A DNA stretch of 64,000 nucleotides from Mesobacillus selenatarsenatis SF-1 (GCF_000813125.1 NZ_BASE01000134.1:1-64000), one strand, 5' to 3'. Positions 10,916 to 19,617 are shown, numbered from the stretch's first letter. The notes: generated by a model from the letters alone, not told the origin. A program made the numbers and translations.

Positions 10916-10965
10916 GAAAAGCGCAAGCACCTTGGTCACCCCCAACAAGCGCTGGAGCTGGACAA
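10916..10965. repeat. Interspersed GCGCAAGC...GCTGGAGC repeat, short copy
   Basis: A GC-rich unit reading GCGCAAGCACCTTGGTCACC and ending GCGCTGGAGCTGGACA. It matches, in reverse complement, the longer copy at 16274-16341 but lacks about 17 central bases. It lies in the 3' region of the DUF4015 gene. Its ends (AGCGC/GCGCT) are complementary. Confidence 0.75.
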
Positions 10966-11003
10966 TTCTCGAAGTGAAAAATTTATACTTTCTGATACTA
11001 TAT

Positions 11004-11041
11004 AAAAAGCCTGGAATGATTAAAATCGTTCCAGGCTTTTC
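11004..11041. terminator. Bidirectional terminator
   Basis: Stem AAAAAGCCTGGAA...TTCCAGGCTTTT with A and T tails on both sides, between two convergent genes. Confidence 0.9.
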
Positions 11042-11095
11042 ATATCATTAGATTATCGATATCAAAATAAGTTATAATAACAGTTGGGATGTGGA

Positions 11096-11281
11096 TTACT
11101 TCTTGCTTCCGCCGACATTTTTCCAACCAGTTTGCAAACTAGTTGATTGATCTACGAATTCATTTCTTTTATTTCCACTAAAGAATCTGGTTCCTACTCC
11201 ATTGGTAATCACACCAATTGTCGCGGTAATGCCCACAATCAGTAAAGCAACGATAGTTAAATCCATTATGTAACCGCCCAT
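11096..11281 (-). CDS. Small single-helix membrane protein, unrecognised
   Basis: A 61-residue protein. One hydrophobic helix (about residues 6-28, DLTIVALLIVGITATIGVI) is followed by a polar, lysine-rich tail ending GGSKK. The start at 11281 is well supported by AGGTGGAGG about eight bases upstream. No family is recognised. It is monocistronic, divergent from yjbC and convergent with the DUF4015 gene across a shared terminator. Confidence 0.65.
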   Translation of the reverse strand: MGGYIMDLTIVALLIVGITATIGVITNGVGTRFFSGNKRNEFVDQSTSLQTGWKNVGGSKK

Positions 11282-11491
11282 GATAAACCTCCACCTTTTT
11301 TTTCACTAAGTCTTAATAGTGATTTTGTGATAAATATAATTCATGATCCCCGTACATCTTTATTTTAAAAGAATTGCCGGTGTATTAAAAGAACTTTATA
11401 AAGAAAAAATAATACAAGTATTATGATCATGATTATATAAGAAAAGCTGGGTGCTTATCAGGAAGGAATAAAAATAAAAAGGAGATAAGCA

Positions 11492-12061
11492 ATGCATTGG
11501 TATGAGAAATTAAATCAGTATTTCCCGATTGAGGAAATGAAGTCAAAGGAACATATGGAAACACTTTTAAAGGAAAGACCAGAGATTTACCATAAGGATG
11601 AAGGTCCCGGACATGTCCTCATGTACGTTGAAACAGATGATTTTGTTTTCATCGATTACCTTTTCGTCTCTAAGACGACACGTGGTCAGGGACTAGGCCA
11701 TAAGCTGATAGAGAAGCTGAAGGAAAAGGGCAAACCGATTATCCTTGAAGTTGAACCAGTTAACTATGAGGACACAGATACGGAGAAGCGTCTTCGTTTT
11801 TACAAACGGGAAGGCTTCGAGCATGCAAGGACGATTGGTTACAGACGTCGGTCGTTAGCGACGAAGGAAATCAATGAGATGGAAATCCTTTACTGGTCTC
11901 CAGACGAGGCTTCAGAGGATTTAGTATATGAGTCGATGAAGAAGACCTATAATATGATTCATACTTATAAAGACAAAAAGTTTTACGGAGAATCCTACCA
12001 GCCAGTTGAGGAAGTCTTGACTGTGGAAGATAAACGGGAGGATTTGCTACAGGATATCTAA
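11492..12061 (+). CDS. yjbC: GNAT family acetyltransferase YjbC
   Basis: A 189-residue protein with a GNAT fold. The acetyl-CoA pyrophosphate loop is visible as VSKTTRGQGLGHKLIEKL (about residues 63-80), and YKREGF, typical of the last GNAT strand-helix, is near 107. Its acceptor is unknown. Start ATG 11492 follows AAAGGAG. In Bacillus subtilis yjbC is cotranscribed with spx in part and belongs to the salt/envelope stress response. Here a short terminator and about 430 bases separate it from spx. Confidence 0.9.
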   Translation: MHWYEKLNQYFPIEEMKSKEHMETLLKERPEIYHKDEGPGHVLMYVETDDFVFIDYLFVSKTTRGQGLGHKLIEKLKEKGKPIILEVEPVNYEDTDTEKRLRFYKREGFEHARTIGYRRRSLATKEINEMEILYWSPDEASEDLVYESMKKTYNMIHTYKDKKFYGESYQPVEEVLTVEDKREDLLQDI

Positions 12062-12069
12062 TTCAAGAG

Positions 12070-12102
12070 CGCAACCAGTGTTTCTAACATGGTTGCGTTT
12101 TC
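12070..12102 (+). terminator. Terminator of yjbC
   Basis: Stem CGCAACCA/TGGTTGCG with a loop of about 12 bases and a short T-rich tail. It may allow read-through toward spx. Confidence 0.65.
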
Positions 12103-12279
12103 ATTTTTGCTCAATTAAATGAGAATATAACTTTTTTAAATAAAAAGGTTTAAGTCTTTTACAATCGGGTAAATATAATTAAATTATGAAAATGAAAGTC
12201 TAACGGACACAAACAAGTAGAATTGTACGAATATTTATATTGATTTAGATCAGAGGGTGATGAAAAATATAAATTATAT

Positions 12280-12305
12280 TGAAACTTTTTTCTATTTCGT
12301 TCGTT
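12280..12305 (+). promoter_or_regulatory. ECF-sigma type promoter of spx
   Basis: TGAAAC (12280-12285), a 16-base spacer, then CGTT (12302-12305). This is the form of Bacillus SigM/SigW/SigX promoters (TGAAAC-N16-CGT). It lies in the 430-base AT-rich region between yjbC and spx, about 190 bases before the spx start. ECF control of the yjbC-spx region is known in Bacillus subtilis. No other feature was identified in 12103-12494. Confidence 0.6.
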
Positions 12306-12494
12306 ATATATAGAGAAGGACAAAAATATCCTTACATAAATACCCGGAATAAATTATGAAAAGGGATACCTTTTATTAAATCCATAGTGTATAATAAACA
12401 ATATGAATTATAAAATTAAACTTATTATTATTTAAGAAATGAAAGTCATTTAAAGCAAATAATATAAGTAAATCTAAGGGAGTGTGAATTACCA

Positions 12495-12890
12495 ATGGTC
12501 ACTTTATACACTTCACCAAGTTGTACCTCTTGCAGAAAGGCAAAGTCATGGCTTGAAGAACATGAGATTCCTTATACTGAAAGAAACATATTCTCAGAGC
12601 CATTATCTATTGATGAAATAAAGGAAATTCTTCGAATGACCGAAGATGGAACGGATGAGATTATTTCTACCCGCTCGAAGACTTTCCAAAAGCTTGATGT
12701 AAATTTGGAAACCATGCCTCTACAGGAACTGTTCGAGGTTATCAAAGAAAATCCTGGCTTGCTACGCCGTCCGATCATCATTGATGAAAAGCGCCTGCAG
12801 GTTGGATATAATGAAGACGAAATCAGACGATTCCTGCCGCGCAGAGTGCGTACATTCCAGTTGCGTGAGGCTCAGCGTTTAGTCAATTAA
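12495..12890 (+). CDS. spx: Global redox regulator Spx
   Basis: An ArsC-fold regulator that binds the alpha C-terminal domain of RNA polymerase and redirects transcription under disulfide stress. At 131 residues it matches the usual Spx length. The redox switch CTSC is at residues 10-13, and the central RSKTFQKL segment and C-terminal proteolysis region are present. Spx is degraded by ClpXP with the adaptor SpxH, encoded at 20404-21285. The gene follows a long leader with an ECF-type promoter and is ended by a terminator. Confidence 0.98.
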   Translation: MVTLYTSPSCTSCRKAKSWLEEHEIPYTERNIFSEPLSIDEIKEILRMTEDGTDEIISTRSKTFQKLDVNLETMPLQELFEVIKENPGLLRRPIIIDEKRLQVGYNEDEIRRFLPRRVRTFQLREAQRLVN

Positions 12891-12903
12891 ACATAACAAA
12901 ACT

Positions 12904-12932
12904 AAGCTCCCTTTTGGGGGCTTTTTATTTTC
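12904..12932 (+). terminator. Terminator of spx
   Basis: Stem AAGCTCCC/GGGGGCTT with loop TTTT and a T-rich tail, directly after the spx stop. Confidence 0.85.
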
Positions 12933-12975
12933 TATGAAAGAACATATCCTAAAGCCGCATAGCCGTGCAGACAAA

Positions 12976-13004
12976 TTGAAATATAGGTGCAGTTCTGCTA
13001 AAAT
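12976..13004 (+). promoter_or_regulatory. SigA promoter upstream of small ORF and mecA
   Basis: TTGAAA (12976-12981), 17-base spacer, TAAAAT (12999-13004). Transcription would start near 13011, cross the small ORF at 13094 and the MITE, and could reach mecA. Confidence 0.6.
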
Positions 13005-13093
13005 ATAAAGAATACTTTAAAATTTATAGTATGTTAAAAACCAATAACTTTTGGGGTAACTTGGCTGATGGTAGCTGAAGGGGAGAGTATCCT

Positions 13094-13180
13094 GTGAAAA
13101 AGGCAGCACATTCCCGCCTTTACAGCAGCCTAATCAACAGTAAGTCGATCCAGACAAAATCATACATTAACCTTTTTTAA
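13094..13180 (+). CDS. Possible 28-residue basic peptide
   Basis: GTG 13094 follows GGGGAG at good spacing and opens a 28-codon frame rich in Lys, Ser and His (begins KKAAHSRLYSSL, ends SYINLF). The stop TAA lies inside the target duplication of the adjacent MITE. A SigA-like promoter lies about 90 bases upstream. It could be a genuine small protein or a leader peptide. No family is recognised and the coding evidence is only start-site context. Confidence 0.3.
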   Translation: MKKAAHSRLYSSLINSKSIQTKSYINLF

Positions 13181-13181
13181 A

Positions 13182-13364
13182 GGCTCTTTTCTCAAACTTT
13201 GTTGCTAATGAATACAAAAATGGATTTAATTCTCTATATTCCTTCGTAAAGTTGACACTTCTTATGTGAAAAGAGCTTGCAAACTTAATACCGACCTGCA
13301 CACTGGGTATTTATTACGTTAAAATCAAATTTAGGATTTAACTACAATCTTTACGAAAACAGCC
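13182..13364. mobile_element. MITE family 1, copy 1
   Basis: A 183-bp element with imperfect terminal inverted repeats: left GGCTCTTTTCTCAAACTTTG, right end (complement) GGCTGTTTTCGTAAAGATTG. Flanking octamers TTTTTAAA and TTAATAAA agree at 6 of 8 positions, consistent with an aged 8-bp target duplication. It is about 75-80 percent alike to copies at 32064 and 41973 by eye. An internal GTGAAAAGAGC near 13267 pairs with the left end. It has no coding capacity. Confidence 0.85.
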
Positions 13365-13571
13365 TTAATAAAAAATGGGTGTATATTTTGTTTCCAAAAT
13401 GGCTTAATATAACATAAAATGAAAGTACAAGATCGTTTATTTCTATTTACACAGCCCCTTAGTAAATCAAGGTGATTTAGGCTTATTTATTAAGGGTAAA
13501 TGATAAGACCAACTGCTTTTTTGGGGGTATTTAGTCCCTTCAAATCTTTGCATGGAAGGGAGAGAAAGCGA

Positions 13572-14243
13572 ATGGAAATCGAGCGTATTAATGAAAATAC
13601 GGTTAAGTTCTATATTTCATATATGGACATAGAAGAGCGCGGGTTTGACCGGGAGGAAATCTGGTATAACCGTGATCGCAGTGAAGAGCTTTTCTGGGAA
13701 ATGATGGATGAAGTACATGCCGAGGAAGAGTTTGCCGTTGAAGGTCCTTTATGGATACAGGTTCAGGCCCTGGAAAAAGGTCTGGAGGTTTTAGTTACAA
13801 AGGCACAGCTATCGAAGGACGGTCCTAAGTTCGAACTGCCGCTTCCAAACGATAAACTGAAGGATCTGCCAGTCGATGAACGAATCGAAGAGCTGCTTGA
13901 CCACCAATTCAATCCAAAAGGAATTGATGATGCTGATCCAGCCTTCGAGGATGATTTAGAATTCCTGCTGTATTTCAAGGATTTCGAAGATGTCATCTCA
14001 CTCTCGAAACGCCCGGGAATAGACAAAGTCAAAACAAGCTTGTACAGCTATGATGACAAGTATTATTTATACATTGAATTTCCTGAGCAAGATTTTGAGG
14101 ATGAAGAAGAAATTGACAATATACTAAGTGTTCTTCTAGAGTATGGGCAGGAGTCGACAGTAACGATTCACCGTCTTGATGAATACGGTAATAAGATTAT
14201 CGAAGAAGATGTGTTTAGTGTCATAAGAAAGCATTTTTCATGA
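13572..14243 (+). CDS. mecA: Adaptor protein MecA
   Basis: The adaptor that delivers ComK and other substrates to the ClpCP protease and so controls competence. At 223 residues (Bacillus subtilis about 218) it starts MEIERINENTVKFYISYMDIE at ATG 13572 behind GGGAG. The upstream in-frame ATG 13500 is not favoured. N-terminal substrate-binding and C-terminal ClpC-binding domains flank a very acidic middle. The C-terminus (FEDEEEIDNILSVLLEYG) is typical. The promoter may be the one at 12976 or lie in 13365-13560; a MITE sits upstream. A terminator follows. Confidence 0.96.
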   Translation: MEIERINENTVKFYISYMDIEERGFDREEIWYNRDRSEELFWEMMDEVHAEEEFAVEGPLWIQVQALEKGLEVLVTKAQLSKDGPKFELPLPNDKLKDLPVDERIEELLDHQFNPKGIDDADPAFEDDLEFLLYFKDFEDVISLSKRPGIDKVKTSLYSYDDKYYLYIEFPEQDFEDEEEIDNILSVLLEYGQESTVTIHRLDEYGNKIIEEDVFSVIRKHFS

Positions 14244-14249
14244 TTGCAG

Positions 14250-14279
14250 GCCGATTTCAGAGATGAAATCGGCTTTTTT
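14250..14279 (+). terminator. Terminator of mecA
   Basis: Stem GCCGATTTC/GAAATCGGC, six-base loop, then six T. Confidence 0.9.
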
Positions 14280-14384
14280 GATATAATTTGTATGAATCTC
14301 TTCACTTAATAGAAACGTATATATATCTAAAGTTCCTATTTCTGGTTGCAAGAATAATTCAGAGAGAGAAAACAGGTGGTAACA

Positions 14385-15896
14385 ATGAAGAACACAGTGC
14401 GCATCTTAACCTTTTTATTAATTCTGGCCGGCATTTATTATTTGTTTTATGAAAAACTTGATGCAGTTTATCTTGGGTATATCAGTATATTTATGTCTCT
14501 TACTGTCATCTTCATCAGCTTTGTGATATTCCTTGAGAATCGTCATCCAGCCCAGACATTAACCTGGATTGTCGTGCTTGGCGGCTTCCCGGTTATTGGT
14601 TTTATTTTTTATCTTTTATTCGGCAGGAATAAACGCAAGGAAAAGATGTTCCGGCGCAAATACTTCCTGGATAAAAAAGCTTTTTCAAAAATCGAAGGGG
14701 AATCAGAAAGGGTCAACAAGGCGAGGATGCTTGATATGGAAGAGGACCATCGCCGCTTGTTTACCCTTGCCCAGAAGCTCGGGAACAGCCCTATCTCCTT
14801 TGCTACCTCCACAAAGGTGCTGACAAATGGTGATGAGACATTTAGTCATATTCTTGAAGAGCTAAAAAAGGCTACCCACCATATTCATATGGAATATTAC
14901 ATTGTCCGACACGATAAAATTGGTGAAGAAATTAAGGAAGTTTTGATCAGCAAAGCAAGAAAAGGTGTAAAGGTCAGGTTCTTATTTGATTCCGTAGGTT
15001 CCTGGAAGCTCTCGAAAGGGTATATTTCTGACTTGAGTGAAGCAGGGGTAGAAGTGGTTGAATTTGGTCCTGTCCGCCTGCCGTTCCTGAACAGTAAATT
15101 CAATTTCAGGAATCACAGGAAAATCATTGTCATTGATGGGACTGTTGGCTTTGTTGGAGGCCTGAATATTGGTGATGAATACCTTGGCAGGGACAAAGGA
15201 TTCGGTTTTTGGCGTGACACTCATTTAATGGCTAGAGGAGAAGCTGTTCGTAGCCTGCAGCTGATTTTCCTGCAAGATTGGTATTACATGACGAACAAAA
15301 GCTTTCTGACGTCGGATTATCTATCACCAGCCCTGAAGGCTAACACTCATGGTGGTGTCCAAATGATTGCCGGAGGACCTGACAATGAATGGAGTGTCAT
15401 CAAGAATATCTTTTTTTCAATGATTTCCTCAGCTGATAAATCAGTTTGGATTGCGTCGCCTTATTTCATCCCTGATGAAGACATTTTCAGCGCAATAAAA
15501 GTTGCTGCACTAAGTGGACTGGATGTCAGGCTTCTTGTGCCAAAGCGGCCAGATAAAAGAATCGTGTTCTTTGCTTCGAGGTCGTATTTTCCCGAACTGC
15601 TTGAAGCAGGTGCAAAGATTTATGAATACGAAAAGGGCTTCATGCACAGCAAAATCGTCATCGTCGATGGTGAGCTTGCTTCCATCGGTACATCCAATAT
15701 GGATATGAGAAGCTTCCACTTGAATTTCGAAGTCAACGCCTTCCTTTACAAAACTAGCAGCACTGCCAAACTTGTTAAAGAATATGAAAACGATGTACTC
15801 GACTCAACAGAAATAGTCATGGATGATTTCAGTAAACGCCACATAGGCTACAGACTTCTCGAATCCACTTCGAGACTGTTGTCGCCGATGCTTTAG
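14385..15896 (+). CDS. cls: Cardiolipin synthase
   Basis: Condenses two phosphatidylglycerols to cardiolipin and glycerol in the membrane. A 503-residue protein with two N-terminal helices (about 7-25 and 34-56), a PLD nuclease-like N domain (NRHPAQTLTW), and two HKD motifs: HRKIIVIDG with GGLNIGDEY (about 239-262), and MHSKIVIVDGELASIGTSNMD (about 420-440). Catalytic His, Lys and Asp are present in both. Start ATG 14385 lies eight bases after AGGTGG; the codons from 14376 overlap that site. It lies between mecA and coiA, a known arrangement in several Bacillus species. Which Bacillus Cls paralogue it is equivalent to cannot be settled. Confidence 0.94.
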   Translation: MKNTVRILTFLLILAGIYYLFYEKLDAVYLGYISIFMSLTVIFISFVIFLENRHPAQTLTWIVVLGGFPVIGFIFYLLFGRNKRKEKMFRRKYFLDKKAFSKIEGESERVNKARMLDMEEDHRRLFTLAQKLGNSPISFATSTKVLTNGDETFSHILEELKKATHHIHMEYYIVRHDKIGEEIKEVLISKARKGVKVRFLFDSVGSWKLSKGYISDLSEAGVEVVEFGPVRLPFLNSKFNFRNHRKIIVIDGTVGFVGGLNIGDEYLGRDKGFGFWRDTHLMARGEAVRSLQLIFLQDWYYMTNKSFLTSDYLSPALKANTHGGVQMIAGGPDNEWSVIKNIFFSMISSADKSVWIASPYFIPDEDIFSAIKVAALSGLDVRLLVPKRPDKRIVFFASRSYFPELLEAGAKIYEYEKGFMHSKIVIVDGELASIGTSNMDMRSFHLNFEVNAFLYKTSSTAKLVKEYENDVLDSTEIVMDDFSKRHIGYRLLESTSRLLSPML

Positions 15897-15898
15897 AT

Positions 15899-15924
15899 AC
15901 CCGGATGCAGATCCGGGTTATTTT
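15899..15924 (+). terminator. Weak terminator of cls
   Basis: Eight-bp stem ACCCGGAT/ATCCGGGT with a four-base loop and a TTATTTT tail. The MITE insertion site begins at its end. Confidence 0.6.
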
Positions 15925-15931
15925 AAATTTT

Positions 15932-16234
15932 GGCTATGTTAAACTAGGCTGTTGATTTTCGTTCCAGGCGCTTCGCTTTCCGCGGGGAAGAATTATGAAA
16001 AAGCTCAACTGCCAGCTTTTTCAAACTTCAAATTCTTCCTTGCAGTCGGGGAGCCTCCTCGGCGCTTTATGCGCCTGCGGGGTCTCCCCATGACTTGCAC
16101 ATCCCGCAGGACATTGAAGGGCTTCTTTGAACCTGCCCACGCACGAAGGAAATGCGGTAGCATTTTCGAGGAGTCTACGCGCCTTCCACTACAATCAACA
16201 GGGCTGTAAAACAACATTGGGCTTTAACAGAGCC
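15932..16234. mobile_element. MITE family 2 (303 bp)
   Basis: The element starts GGCTATGTTAAACTAGG and ends with the complement of GGCTCTGTTAAAGCCC. It is flanked by perfect 8-bp direct repeats TAAATTTT (15924-15931 and 16235-16242). Inside is a second inverted-repeat layer: CTGTTGATT...AGGCGC at 15949-15970 against its complement at 16180-16203. GC-rich hairpins such as the GGCGCTTTATGCGCC segment near 16057 are also present. This core resembles a repeat I recall as common in Bacillus intergenic regions. Reading frames inside it on both strands look accidental. Confidence 0.88.
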
Positions 16235-16273
16235 TAAATTTTATAAAAAGATTTAAACTTTTCATTAAGAATA

Positions 16274-16341
16274 GTGTCTAGCTCCAGCGCCTAGCCACTC
16301 GAGACGTTTCGGGGGTGACCAAGGCGCTTGCGCTTTTTTTA
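16274..16341. repeat. Interspersed GCGCAAGC...GCTGGAGC repeat, long copy
   Basis: Reverse complement of the repeat at 10916-10965, with about 17 extra central bases (around CGAGACGTTTCG). It lies 40 bases after MITE family 2 and ends in a T run (16334-16341), so it may act as a terminator-like hairpin upstream of coiA. A third, partial copy of one end lies at 62866-62885. Confidence 0.75.
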
Positions 16342-16429
16342 TTTGTGAACACTTTATAAACCTTTTTATATTTAAAAGGTATTAACTCTATGGACTCGAA
16401 TATCTCATAATGAAAGGAGGCGCATCGAT

Positions 16430-17638
16430 TTGCTAGTTGCGAATAAAAGCGATGGTAAAAGGTTATCTCTGGGGGAAAGGTGGGAAAAAAGTGATTTAAT
16501 AGGAATCAGGTCGACGGAAAAGTTCTACTGTCCAGAATGTGGTGAAGAGGTGGTTATGAAACTAGGGAGCAAGAAGGTTTGGCATTTTTCTCATTTGGCG
16601 GGAGGCAGCTGCCAATATGAGTATGACCGTGAATCTAAATATCATCTTTCTGGAAAGCTTCAGCTCTTCAATTGGCTGAAAAAACAAGGAATCAATGCTG
16701 AACTTGAGCAATTTGACCAACATATGAAGCAGAAACCCGACATTGCTTTCGAGTTGCAAAACCAAAAATATGCGATTGAATTTCAATGTTCAGTTATACC
16801 GGAAGAGATTTTTGAAAAAAGGACCAAAACTTATTTGCATTATGGTGTAATTCCAATTTGGGTTGCTGCAGAGACATTGGTTAAGCGCAAGAAAAATAAT
16901 GTTGTATCAATCAATAACTTCCTCTATCTCTTCATTAGGCAGACAAGGCACTCCTGGAATATCCCGGCTTTTTGTCCGATTTCAGGGCAATTCATCAATC
17001 TGAATGGAGCTATTCCAATCACTTCCAAAAAGACAATCACGAATCTTATAGTGAGCTCACTAAATCAGTATTCAGTAGAGGACCTACTGAGCCCAATCGA
17101 TAAGCCATTCCCTATATTGAAGACTTGGCAAGCTGAAAATCAAAAACTGAAATCCCGCTACTTAACTTCCCCAGGAGCATGGAAAAATCCATTTCTGAAA
17201 GAACTATATCGCAATCACCTAAGCCTTCATACACTTCCATCCGAAATTGGCCTTCCTGTCCGCTCGAGCCCCTATATTGAAACACCTTCACTCATATGGC
17301 AGACATTCTTATATTTCGATGTATTCCGGCATTATCAAAAGGGGGACATAATAATTTATGCGAAAATCCGGGAAGCCTTTGATAGGCGAGTAAGAAGGAA
17401 AGAAATCAAACTTCGAACTCTGCCTGTTGCTGGGCAAAGAGACCATCGGTACGCTCTTGCTGAATATGTATTTCTTTTGACAAAGGTATCATTCTTGGAA
17501 AGAATCAATTCAGGTACAGTGAGAGTACTCCGGGAAATCATTATCCCAGATTCAATTAACGAACAAATCGATGCAGAAGCCAAATTTTTCACCAAGTATC
17601 GAAATGAAATTACACAATCAATATTCCCACTAACATGA
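16430..17638 (+). CDS. coiA: Competence protein CoiA
   Basis: A 402-residue nuclease-like protein needed for transformation in competent Gram-positives. The N-terminal zinc-binding motif is C34-x2-C37 with H52-x2-H55 and C61. A PD-(D/E)xK-type nuclease core follows (KPDIAFELQNQKYAIEFQCS, with Asp and ExQ), then PIWV and a poorly conserved C-terminal half. Start codon TTG 16430 lies nine bases after AAAGGAGG. It sits between cls and pepF, as in other Bacillus. In Bacillus subtilis it is ComK-regulated; I did not find a clear K-box pair here. Confidence 0.93.
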   Translation: MLVANKSDGKRLSLGERWEKSDLIGIRSTEKFYCPECGEEVVMKLGSKKVWHFSHLAGGSCQYEYDRESKYHLSGKLQLFNWLKKQGINAELEQFDQHMKQKPDIAFELQNQKYAIEFQCSVIPEEIFEKRTKTYLHYGVIPIWVAAETLVKRKKNNVVSINNFLYLFIRQTRHSWNIPAFCPISGQFINLNGAIPITSKKTITNLIVSSLNQYSVEDLLSPIDKPFPILKTWQAENQKLKSRYLTSPGAWKNPFLKELYRNHLSLHTLPSEIGLPVRSSPYIETPSLIWQTFLYFDVFRHYQKGDIIIYAKIREAFDRRVRRKEIKLRTLPVAGQRDHRYALAEYVFLLTKVSFLERINSGTVRVLREIIIPDSINEQIDAEAKFFTKYRNEITQSIFPLT

Positions 17639-17799
17639 AATGTGATATAACTGCGTAAAATAGGGTAGTTAGAATGCAAACTCTTGAAAAAGAAAAAGTT
17701 TTCCTTATTTAATTTTATAGAAGGAAATAAGAAACCATTATCGAATATATGTTACTAGAAAAGTTTTTCGAATTCCGAAATGTTGTAAGGAGGATCCAT

Positions 17800-19617
17800 A
17801 TGTCAAACGAATCTACAGTAAAGAAATTACCAGCAAGGGACGAGGTTTCCACAGAAAATACGTGGAGACTTGAAGATATTTTTGCGGTCGATGAGCAATG
17901 GGAAAAAGAATTCAATGAAGTTAAAGGGTTGATTCCTTCTGTTCAGGAGTATCAAGGCAAGCTTGGTGAAAGTGCTGAACAACTTTATAGTGCACTCCAG
18001 TTGCAGGATAAATTGCTTGAGCGTTTAGGACGACTTTATACATACGCGCATATGCGCTATGACCAGGATACAACGAATTCCTTTTATCAGGGGCTTGATG
18101 ACCGCATCAAGAATCTGTATTCTCAAGCAGCAAGCGCACTTGCCTTCATCGTGCCGGAAATCCTGGCTGTTGATGAAGAGAAAATCAAAGGCTTCTTGAA
18201 TGAAAAAGAAGAGTTGAAGCTTTATGAGCATGCATTGGAGGAAATCAATCTTCAGCGTCCGCATGTGCTGTCAGCTGAAGAGGAAGCGCTTCTTGCTCAA
18301 GCTTCAGAGGTTATGAGCTCACCGTCAAATACATTCGGAATGCTGAACAATGCGGATCTGGAATTCCCTTCAATCAAGGATGAGAACGGAGAAGATGTGG
18401 AGATCACACATGGCCGTTACATCCGATTCCTGGAAAGCGAAGACCGCAGAGTTCGTGAGGATGCTTTCAAAGCAGTGTATAAAACGTATGGCAGCTTCAA
18501 GAATACTTTTTCCAGCACATTAAGCGGCAATATCAAAAAGGATAATTTCAATGCAAGAATTCGCAAATATGACTCTGCGAGGCATGCTGCGCTGTCGGCA
18601 AATAATATTCCTGAAAGTGTCTATGAAAATCTTGTGAATACGGTGAATGACAACCTGCACCTGCTGCACAGATATGTCAAGCTTCGCAGAAAGGTATTGG
18701 GCCTTGAAAAGCTTCATATGTATGATCTTTACACACCGCTTGTGAAGGATGTGAAGATGGAGATTCCTTATGGTGAAGCAAAGGATTATGTCCTAAAAGG
18801 CTTAGAGCCTCTTGGGGATGAATATAACAATATCCTAAAAGAAGGATTTGAAAATCGATGGGTGGATGTGTATGAGAATAAAGGGAAACGCAGCGGTGCT
18901 TATTCTTCCGGGGCATATGGCACAAATCCATATATTCTGATGAACTGGCAGGACAATGTAAATAACCTGTTTACATTGGCTCACGAGTTTGGCCATTCCG
19001 TGCACAGTTACTACACCAGGAAGACACAGCCATATCCTTACGGCAACTACTCTATTTTTGTTGCAGAAGTGGCGTCTACATGCAATGAAGCGTTATTGAA
19101 TGACTATATGCTAAAAACAATTGATGATGAGCAGAAGCGACTGTATCTTTTGAATCATTACCTCGAAGGCTTCAGGGGAACAGTATTCAGACAGACTATG
19201 TTTGCTGAATTTGAACATTTGATCCACCAAAAGGCGCAGAATAACGAGGCGTTAACAGCTGAGTCATTGACAAAAGATTACTACGAGCTCAACAAAAAGT
19301 ACTTCGGTGAAGAGGATATCATCATTGATGAAGAAATCGGTCTTGAATGGTCAAGGATCCCGCATTTCTACTACAATTATTATGTATACCAGTACGCGAC
19401 TGGCTTCAGTGCGGCAACAGCGCTGAGCAAACAAATCCTGGAAGAAGGGCAGCCGGCCGTTGAACGCTATATTGATTTCTTGAAATCAGGCAGCTCAGAT
19501 TATCCAATTGAAGTACTGAAAAAAGCAGGAGTCGATATGACAAGCTCTAAACCAATCGAGGAAGCATTGAAGGTCTTCGAAGAAAAACTCAACGAAATGG
19601 AAGCATTGCTTTCATAA
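17800..19617 (+). CDS. pepF: Oligoendopeptidase F
   Basis: A cytoplasmic M3-family zinc metallopeptidase of 605 residues that degrades short peptides. The zinc motif HEFGH is at residues 395-399, with the third ligand Glu expected in the following EVASTCNEALL segment. The N-terminal oligopeptidase F domain begins at TWRLEDIF. Start ATG 17800 follows AAGGAGG; the longer upstream frame from 17749 lacks such a site. It is monocistronic with a strong terminator. In Bacillus subtilis the enzyme can degrade Phr-type peptides when overproduced. Confidence 0.97.
   Translation: MSNESTVKKLPARDEVSTENTWRLEDIFAVDEQWEKEFNEVKGLIPSVQEYQGKLGESAEQLYSALQLQDKLLERLGRLYTYAHMRYDQDTTNSFYQGLDDRIKNLYSQAASALAFIVPEILAVDEEKIKGFLNEKEELKLYEHALEEINLQRPHVLSAEEEALLAQASEVMSSPSNTFGMLNNADLEFPSIKDENGEDVEITHGRYIRFLESEDRRVREDAFKAVYKTYGSFKNTFSSTLSGNIKKDNFNARIRKYDSARHAALSANNIPESVYENLVNTVNDNLHLLHRYVKLRRKVLGLEKLHMYDLYTPLVKDVKMEIPYGEAKDYVLKGLEPLGDEYNNILKEGFENRWVDVYENKGKRSGAYSSGAYGTNPYILMNWQDNVNNLFTLAHEFGHSVHSYYTRKTQPYPYGNYSIFVAEVASTCNEALLNDYMLKTIDDEQKRLYLLNHYLEGFRGTVFRQTMFAEFEHLIHQKAQNNEALTAESLTKDYYELNKKYFGEEDIIIDEEIGLEWSRIPHFYYNYYVYQYATGFSAATALSKQILEEGQPAVERYIDFLKSGSSDYPIEVLKKAGVDMTSSKPIEEALKVFEEKLNEMEALLS

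Noticed and set aside
13500-13571. Longer N-terminus for mecA starting at ATG 13500
   Set aside because: The extra 24 residues are unlike any MecA, and the ribosome site lies just before ATG 13572.
15952-16217. Frames of 70-85 codons on both strands inside MITE family 2
   Set aside because: They arise from the GC-rich palindromic interior; neither has a ribosome site or protein-like composition.
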